Origin: Psychroflexus sp. MES1-P1E
GTDB taxonomy: Bacteria; Bacteroidota; Bacteroidia; Flavobacteriales; Flavobacteriaceae
Direction: 5' to 3'
NCBI RefSeq assembly: GCF_002836055.1
Contig: NZ_PJBS01000351.1
Span: forward strand, 29,446 to 93,445
Length of the DNA stretch: 64,000 bases
Position numbers and translations under genes: made by a program. Below the pieces are notes generated by a model. It had not been told where the DNA came from, did not search any database, and worked only from the letters and a program-made list of their open reading frames with translations. Of the stretch, positions 58,725-64,000 are shown in pieces (within the stretch, counting starts at the first letter, position 1; each line of letters begins with the position of its first letter).

Positions 58725-59774
58725 ATGAGTCAAGTAAAAGCTTATGGCGCTGAAGCCAATGATGCAGATTTAAAACAATTAGACATCAAAAGAAGAGAAA
58801 TTCTTCCTAATGATATACATATAGAAATAGATTATTGTGGTGTTTGCCATAGTGATATACACCAAGTTAGAAACGATTGGAAAAATTCTAAATATCCCGT
58901 TATCCCAGGTCATGAAATAATAGGGCATGTTGTCGCGGTTGGAAAAGAGGTTACAAAATTTAAAGAAGGGCAAAAAGTAGGAGTTGGATGTATGGTAGAT
59001 TCATGCCAAAACTGCGAAGCTTGTGATGAAGGCTTAGAACAGTACTGTGAAAATGGAATGACAGCGACTTACAATAGTCCTGACAAACATTTAGGAGGAC
59101 ACACTTTTGGAGGCTATTCAGAAGAAGTCGTAGTAGACGAGAAATTTGTATTGAATGTCTCAGAAAAATTAGATATAAAAGCAGTAGCTCCTTTATTATG
59201 TGCTGGTATTACAACGTGGTCACCACTAAAACAATGGAACGTTCAGAAAGGAGATAAAGTAGGTGTTGTTGGACTTGGAGGTCTTGGACATATGGGGATT
59301 AAATTCGCTCATGCGCTTGGTGCACATGTGGTTATGATTACTACTTCACCAAACAAGAGTGAAGATGCGGAACGCCTTGGAGCAGATGAAGTCTTGGTTT
59401 CTAAAAATGATGAAGACATGAAGAAACATGCCAATTCATTCGACTTTATATTAAACACTGTCCCAGTAGGTCATGATGTGAATCCATATTTAAACTTACT
59501 AAAACGAGATAAAACCATGTGTTTAGTTGGCGCCATTGAGCCACTCAAAGGAGTGAATGGCGGAGCTTTAATCGTAAAAAGAAAACGACTAGCAGGTTCT
59601 CTTATTGGAGGAATTCAAGAAACTCAAGACATGTTAGATTTCTGTGGTGAACATAATATTGTTTCCGATGTGGAGATGATCGATATGCAAAACATCAATA
59701 CTGCCTTTGAAAGAATAGTGAGTTCAGACGTCAAATACAGATTTGTCATTGACATGCAATCTTTAAAAAACTAA
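58725..59774 (+). CDS. Zinc-dependent NAD(P) alcohol dehydrogenase (YahK/cinnamyl type)
   Basis: 349-residue medium-chain dehydrogenase. The catalytic zinc ligands are in GVCHSDIHQ (Cys), GHEIIGHVV (His-Glu) and a later Cys (LLCAGITTW). The structural zinc is held by CQNCEACDEGLEQYC. The Rossmann loop is GLGGLGHMG. It closely resembles broad-range NADPH aldehyde reductases such as YahK. The substrate is unknown. It is a single gene ended by a strong hairpin. Confidence 0.93.
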   Translation: MSQVKAYGAEANDADLKQLDIKRREILPNDIHIEIDYCGVCHSDIHQVRNDWKNSKYPVIPGHEIIGHVVAVGKEVTKFKEGQKVGVGCMVDSCQNCEACDEGLEQYCENGMTATYNSPDKHLGGHTFGGYSEEVVVDEKFVLNVSEKLDIKAVAPLLCAGITTWSPLKQWNVQKGDKVGVVGLGGLGHMGIKFAHALGAHVVMITTSPNKSEDAERLGADEVLVSKNDEDMKKHANSFDFILNTVPVGHDVNPYLNLLKRDKTMCLVGAIEPLKGVNGGALIVKRKRLAGSLIGGIQETQDMLDFCGEHNIVSDVEMIDMQNINTAFERIVSSDVKYRFVIDMQSLKN

Positions 59775-59801
59775 AAACGAGTAGTTGTTAAATACAAGTT
59801 T

Positions 59802-59838
59802 AATCCCCTTTTGAAATCATTTCAAAAGGGGATTTTTT
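59802..59838 (+). terminator. Terminator between the ADH gene and the DUF2237 gene
   Basis: A perfect 15-bp stem (AATCCCCTTTTGAAA / TTTCAAAAGGGGATT) with a 3-base loop is followed by T8 on the plus strand. It also faces the converging DUF2237 gene. Confidence 0.88.
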
Positions 59839-60201
59839 TTACTCCTTATATTCCCAAGCTTTCAAGGTCTCCAAGGAGATATACTCGAGCATTTTTTCAT
59901 TACAAGATTCTAATCGAAGGTGAAGAGGATGTCCTGCTTCTTTGCTTTTCAACCATACTCCCATACAAATACACCACCAATCTCCTGGTTTCAACCCTGG
60001 AAAACTCCACTGCGGTTTAGGGCTTAACAGATCGTTCCCTCTAGCTTTGTTCCATTCTAAAAATCCCTCAGTCACTTTTGCCGCAACAATATGGAGACCG
60101 GGATCAAGATCGGAATATTTACAAAACCCATCTCGGAAAGCCCCAGTCATAGGATCGTAGGAGCATGCTAATAACTCACTGCCTAATATATTTTTCGTCA
60201 T
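59839..60201 (-). CDS. DUF2237 family protein
   Basis: 120-residue protein matching DUF2237: NILGSELLACSYDPMTGAFR at the start, VTEGFLEWNKARGNDLLSP, FPGLKPGDWWCICMGVW, and the end LEYISLETLKAW. Several Cys and Trp residues are conserved, but the function is unknown. No signal peptide is visible. It is a single gene at the edge of a degenerate region. Confidence 0.88.
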   Translation of the reverse strand: MTKNILGSELLACSYDPMTGAFRDGFCKYSDLDPGLHIVAAKVTEGFLEWNKARGNDLLSPKPQWSFPGLKPGDWWCICMGVWLKSKEAGHPLHLRLESCNEKMLEYISLETLKAWEYKE

Positions 60202-60408
60202 TGTTTTTTCTTCTGAATTTGCTGTAAGTTAAGCAATAATAGGGAAAGTTAATTAGTTTTAAGGCTAAGAAATCATTTGAACAGGATGCTAAAATTCAGG
60301 AAAAATAAGATAGTAAAATTCAAGTGATGCTTTTAGGTAAACTGAAGTCAACGTCACGAAAAGTCTTTAGAATTAATAATTACGTGTACATCAATTAAAA
60401 TTAAATAA

Positions 60409-60649
60409 ATGGATTTAGAATCTAGAAAAATATCATTTGTTCAATAAATTTTAAAACTTAAGAATGAATAAAATATAAGGGGTCTTCAAAATTATGGCAA
60501 GAACAAAAACTGAACTCATTAAAGAAGAATTAAATCCTATAAGTATAAATCACTACAATGCAAAAATTGATCAAGCAGTGGTAGATTCTAAAAATGGCTA
60601 AATGACAAAAACTGCAGATTTAAAAACAATAATTCATAAGTGGATTTAA
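60409..60649 (+). pseudogene. Decayed antitoxin of a toxin-antitoxin pair
   Basis: It opens MDLESRKISFVQ, then TAA and a further stop, and a shifted frame continues ARTKTELIKEEL, HYNAKIDQAVVDSKNG, TAA and TADLKTIIHKWI. This outline (short helix start, '...FNxxIDxxxxDSKNGR...', ending in a HKW-type motif) matches Bacteroidota antitoxins paired with RelE/ParE toxins. At least three disabling changes are visible. The toxin frame starts inside its last codons, the usual coupled order. Confidence 0.6.
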
Positions 60650-60767
60650 AAATTTATTGGTTAGAATTTGCCAAAAGTAGACTCAAAAATAGTCATAGTT
60701 ATTAGTCTGTAAAAGCTGGTAAAAGGTAACTCAAAATTTAGTTAATGGAATTGTAGACACCACAATA
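60640..60767 (+). pseudogene. RelE/ParE-type toxin remnant cut by the mobile repeat
   Basis: Starting at GTG 60640 the frame reads VDLKIYWLEFAKSRLKN, like the opening of ParE/RelE toxins ('...VxWTxFAKxxLxxI...'). After stops and a frameshift, the motif VTQNLVNGIVDTTII appears in another frame, also family-like. Exactly there the repeat 60766-60932 begins, and no convincing toxin C-terminus follows. The toxin is therefore dead. Confidence 0.55.
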
Positions 60768-60932
60768 ATACCAAATTAAATTTATAATGTCGTATAAATA
60801 AATTGAATTATTTTTTGATTGATTGAAGTTTAAAATAATTAGCATAGCCTTAGCTACGGTAATTATTTTTGATAAAAAGCAGGCGAAAAAGAAACGATTT
60901 ATTGCGACATTATAGGTTTAATTTGGTATTAG
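60766..60932. repeat. MITE-like inverted-repeat element, copy 2
   Basis: 167-bp element with ends TAATACCAAATTAAATTTAT and, read inward from the right, TAATACCAAATTAAACCTAT. Both are followed by AATGTCG, so about 27 bp of terminal inverted repeat has only two mismatches. The centre forms AAATAATTA / TAATTATTT. It is in the opposite orientation to copy 1 at 8772-8959 and about 80-90% alike by eye. It contains no open frame and is inserted in the toxin remnant. Confidence 0.82.
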
Positions 60933-60945
60933 TATTAAAAACAAG

Positions 60946-61870
60946 CTAAAACTGGTCAGATCGAGACCTTAAAAGAAGCCTTTTTATGGGTGAATAAACA
61001 TGACGTATTATTAAAGTTAACCTGTCAAATAGTCTCTGTCCAAAATACCTCCTATCGAGTTTGTAAATGAACTCATTGAGAAATAATTAAAAATACTTCT
61101 GCTTTATTTTATGAAACTTCTGTAAGTCTATTTTGCGTTTCCAATGGCAATGTGTACCCTTCAGTGTTTCCTTTGCCGTCTTTCGCTTGACTTTTCAGTC
61201 ATATGCATACTTACGCTATATTCATATAGAATGTGCTTTTGTCTGAAAACACTATAGATTTTTCTTCATCACTATTTTTTTTAGCATTTGATCAGTACCC
61301 TTGTTTTTTGGTCTTCAAGTACTTTAACTTTAAAACAGCGGCACTGCCCTTCTATTTTTTCAGTCTCTAAACCTTCAAGGATAGTGCTCTACAGTAGTAC
61401 CATCACATTAGATTTTGTTTTAATTCCCTGTCCAGCATTCTTTGTCACTTGCGAAGCTTCAACAGAGAAATACCCTTCATTAGCCTCAATCATTCCCTCA
61501 AGTGTGTATAGGTCATCTCTTTACCTCATCACTTCTCTAATTTCATGTACCTCTTCCTATACAGGTTAGTAAGACTTTAGTCCTAATTGTCGTTGAACCT
61601 CTTTGCTTGAAAACCCCTTTTTTGTTAGAGGGAAATGGTCGTATACCAAATCATAAAGTAAGTGTTCGGATTTTCCAGTCATGCTCCGCTTTTCAAAGTC
61701 TGTCTAACTTCACAAGATTTGCACTGATGAGCGCATTTATTTCTTAACCCATAGTGCTGAGAACCCCAATATTTATTACAAATAACGCCCTCTTTGTGGC
61801 TCTGTTATCTATGATCGAATTTACAACTCTGCTCGTTTAAAAAATGGACTGCGAATGAAAAAATATCCAC
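60946..61870 (-). pseudogene. Decayed IS1595-family (ISXO2-like) transposase
   Basis: On the minus strand, pieces of an ISXO2-type transposase can be read in several frames: the zinc-ribbon end (HQCKSCEV and TLKSGA), then KKGFSSKEVQRQLGLKSY, RDDLYTLEGMIEANEGYF, ASQVTKNAGQGIKTKSNVMV, EKSIVFSDKSTSYMNI, and the C-terminus LNEFIYKLDRRYFGQRLFDR ending in TAG at 60946. Many frameshifts and stops separate them. The plus-strand open frame at 61288-61569 is antisense to this. The start is approximate. Confidence 0.78.
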
Positions 61871-61872
61871 AT

Positions 61873-61896
61873 ATTAAACTATTAAACTATTAAACT
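61873..61896. repeat. Three tandem copies of ATTAAACT
   Basis: An 8-base unit is repeated three times without mismatch just upstream of the transposase remnant. It is short and may be a slippage product. Confidence 0.6.
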
Positions 61897-62166
61897 CTAA
61901 CAAATATTAGGAATTAGTCCGTAGTATTGAAGCTTTTATGAATATGCACCTTATTCCTAAAATGACGGATAAACCCGAATTATATCACAGTAAATGAATA
62001 TGCACTTAAATAACACACTCCTTAGATGTTTTCAAAAAATTATGTGACACAAGGCTAAGTCTTAAAGAAAAATCCGACTTCCTTGTTTTTAAAACAAGAT
62101 AGCTTGGATGAATTCAATTCAGGCAGTAGACATAATAAGATATTAAATCTCATTTAGTGAATAAAT
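61897..62166. other. Non-coding leader region of the symporter gene
   Basis: No gene or remnant can be read here. The phrase GAATATGCAC occurs twice (near 61938 and 61999), which could be a remnant of an inserted element. No clear TAnnTTTG promoter stands out. Confidence 0.4.
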
Positions 62167-63627
62167 ATGCAAAGTACAAATATTAGTATCCTGTTTTTAA
62201 TAATTTACGTTGTGGGAATCATCGCCGTAGGTATTTGGAATAGAAAAAGTGAAAGCAGTGAAGATTTCTTTTTGGCTTCCAGAAAACTCCCTGCTTGGTT
62301 ATTGGCCATTACTTTTATAGCCTCTTGGTGGGGCGGTGGTTCTGCTATAGATCTTGTAGATCATGCTCACAGAAATGGCATTAGCTCTTTTTGGATTTAT
62401 GGAGTACCTGTATTGATAGCAACTGCCCTTTTGTTTCTATTTGCGAGAGGTATTAGAAATATAGGTTCTATTTCGCAACCACAACTTATGAAGCAGCGCT
62501 ACAACAGCACAGTTTCACTACTACTTACTATTTTTATTATCATTTTTATGGTAATTGCAACAACAGTTCAAGTCATTGTTGTGGGTAAATTCTTCCAGGC
62601 GTTTTTTGATCTCAGTTATCAAACCGGTGCTATTATAGGGACTCTAATCGTATTGACCTATTCCTTATTCGGCGGCTTTAAAGGCGTGGTGCTCACCGAT
62701 TTACTTCAGTTTGTATTCTTTTTATTTACCGGTATATTTTTGTTTTATACGGCCTATACCCAGTCTGGCGGTATGGAAGCTGTAAAAGCAACAGCACTTC
62801 TCAATAATAAAAGTGGGTACACTTCATTTTTTAGTGACGTTTCTGATAATTTGGCCTATGTTATAACTTTTGGTACCTCGTGGATGATTCAGGCGAATAT
62901 TTGGCAACGCATTTCTGCTGCAAAGAAATCTACAGACGCCAGAAAGATGATGATCATTAGTTTTTTCGCTTTTATTCCACTCTATCTTATGGTGACTTAT
63001 ACAGGCATGTTTGCTTCTGTATTTTATGAAAGCGTTCCAAAAAGTGGAATTGTTCCCAATATGATTAGTAATATTTCAAATCCAGTAATTAGCGCTCTTC
63101 TTTTTGTAGGCCTAAGTGCGGCAATTATGTCTACCATGGATTCTCTTATCAATACCGGCGCGCTTTCTTTAACCTTGGATATTTATAAGGTGTATATAAA
63201 TCCTGGGGCGAGTGCTGCTCATAACGTTACTGTAGGAAGAATCTCTACCTTTATTGTTGGTGCCATCGCTTTATTGATAGCTTTAGAAATAAAATCTGTT
63301 TTAACCATCGCATGGATAGGATCTGATTTTTTAACTAGCGGAGCATTCATACCTCTTATCCTCGGATTTTTATGGGCAAGGGGTACCGCTACAGCAGCTA
63401 CTATTTCTATGTTGTTCGGGTTGGTGTTTTCTAGTTATAATCTCCTGGTAGCTCTTGGTGCTCCTTTTCCTGTTGCCTGGGAAATAGCCTCGATTTCACA
63501 AGCCGTAATCGGCATTTCCATTTCACTGATTTTATACGTGAGCTTTAGTTTTATAACTAAAAACGATATGGAAAAAAGCAGACGCTTTATAAGAAAAGCG
63601 AATGTCTTAAACAGGACATACGATTAA
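62167..63627 (+). CDS. Sodium:solute symporter family protein
   Basis: 486-residue SSS permease with about 13 hydrophobic helices. Typical features are the N-terminal SSEDFFLASRKLPAWLLAITF, SWWGGGSAIDLVDHAH, YSLFGGFKGVVLTDLLQFV, WQRISAAKKSTDARKM and the SAAIMSTMDSLINTGALSLT signature in the middle of the protein. The substrate is not evident; sugars, organic acids and prolines are all known for the family. It stands alone, next to a degenerate region, with no partner gene visible. Confidence 0.92.
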   Translation: MQSTNISILFLIIYVVGIIAVGIWNRKSESSEDFFLASRKLPAWLLAITFIASWWGGGSAIDLVDHAHRNGISSFWIYGVPVLIATALLFLFARGIRNIGSISQPQLMKQRYNSTVSLLLTIFIIIFMVIATTVQVIVVGKFFQAFFDLSYQTGAIIGTLIVLTYSLFGGFKGVVLTDLLQFVFFLFTGIFLFYTAYTQSGGMEAVKATALLNNKSGYTSFFSDVSDNLAYVITFGTSWMIQANIWQRISAAKKSTDARKMMIISFFAFIPLYLMVTYTGMFASVFYESVPKSGIVPNMISNISNPVISALLFVGLSAAIMSTMDSLINTGALSLTLDIYKVYINPGASAAHNVTVGRISTFIVGAIALLIALEIKSVLTIAWIGSDFLTSGAFIPLILGFLWARGTATAATISMLFGLVFSSYNLLVALGAPFPVAWEIASISQAVIGISISLILYVSFSFITKNDMEKSRRFIRKANVLNRTYD

Positions 63628-64000
63628 AACTCTTTCAGAAGAAAATATACAGAATTGACAATGTTAATGTGTGTAAATAAGGTTCACATGAGGAGCTTGA
63701 GGGAATTATAATTGTTGCGCGAAAAACAATGTCTTTTTCATGAAAAGGTTGGAATAAATTAGAGTTTTGTAAGGATTGCGTTAAAAAGGTGATACGTACA
63801 AAAGCAGGAAACAAAACCAATTCCAAAAGCCTCATAGATTTCATTTGCCAAGAATCTAATAATAACTTAAGCGTGCTCATCCGTACTTAACTAGGTCATG
63901 TCTTTAACTAAACTTTATTGTGCTCATTTTCGGGATAAAATCCATTTCTTCTGTTTAATTAAAGTAATCTGGCTTTTGTGATTGCTTTTTGTATGCATAG
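63628..64000. other. 373 bases at the window end without an assignable gene
   Basis: Short open frames exist on both strands (a plus-strand run GWNKLEFCKDCVKKVIRTKA near 63750-63810 and an 81-codon minus-strand frame), but neither has a recognisable family or a convincing start. It may be a decayed gene or plain intergenic DNA. Confidence 0.35.

Noticed and set aside
60933-61080. Possible C-terminal half of the RelE/ParE-like toxin after the repeat (reading KQAKTGQIETLKEAF)
   Set aside because: The opposite strand reads clearly as the ISXO2-type transposase C-terminus (KLDRRYFGQRLFDR), which explains the open frame better.
61288-61569. 93-codon open frame on the plus strand
   Set aside because: It is exactly antisense to recognisable pieces of the decayed IS1595-type transposase and its own translation resembles nothing.
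63635-63880. 81-codon minus-strand frame at the window end
   Set aside because: No recognisable domain, no start context, and composition like non-coding DNA; left as unassigned.

Overview
The window looks like a chromosomal segment of a marine-type member of the Flavobacteriaceae (Bacteroidota). The DNA is AT-rich. It carries a SusC/SusD polysaccharide utilisation locus, a PorP/SprF protein next to an OmpA/PD40 protein, a small protein with a gliding-motility (type B) C-terminal domain, DUF4270, and several promoters with the Bacteroidota -7 element TAnnTTTG. The exact genus cannot be fixed from the sequence alone.

Layout. 1-540: an IS3-type transposase remnant and a tRNA-Leu. 550-5200 (+): housekeeping genes prs, rplY, pth and ribF, then a membrane protein of the HTTM/gamma-carboxylase-like family. 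5200-8690 (-): a tightly overlapping trio of Zn-ribbon protein, M28 membrane peptidase and SDR-like protein. 8770-12200 (-): an envelope triad (type B CTD lipoprotein, PorP/SprF, OmpA/PD40), whose last gene ends at a mobile repeat. 12380-18920: hflX, then a signalling block on the minus strand (response regulator, GAF histidine kinase, and a PAS protein split by a frameshift). 19080-20490: two decayed genes, one unidentified and one isoaspartyl peptidase broken by a single stop. 20495-35135: central metabolism and core genes (DUF255 protein, scoAB, atpDC, glmS, DUF4270, glycogen synthase, panCD, a flippase-like membrane protein, an esterase-like protein, radA). 35400-41950: ileS, a DksA-like protein, CYTH, HIT, and a two-domain lipid acyltransferase.

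42034-42491 is a decayed mscL gene with a repeat fragment inside it. 42537-58307 (-) is a complete beta-glucan (probably laminarin) locus, in transcription order: sugar MFS transporter, hybrid-type sensor/regulator with a LuxR-like HTH, SusC, SusD, a surface glycan-binding protein with an internal duplication, a GH16 endo-glucanase, a GH3 beta-glucosidase and a LacI-type repressor. The likely route is: GH16 cuts the glucan at the surface, the SusCD complex imports oligomers, GH3 releases glucose, and the MFS permease carries it inward.

58725-60201 holds a zinc alcohol dehydrogenase and a DUF2237 protein. 60200-62160 is a degenerate island: a broken toxin-antitoxin pair whose toxin is cut by the same mobile repeat, followed by a decayed IS1595-family transposase. 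62167-63627 is a sodium:solute symporter, and the last 370 bases hold nothing I can assign.

The most interesting signal outside the genes is a short non-coding inverted-repeat element (MITE-like). It has two full copies (8772-8959 and 60766-60932, opposite orientations) and one fragment (42141-42178). Two of the three copies sit inside broken genes, and the third forms the 3' boundary of an envelope gene.
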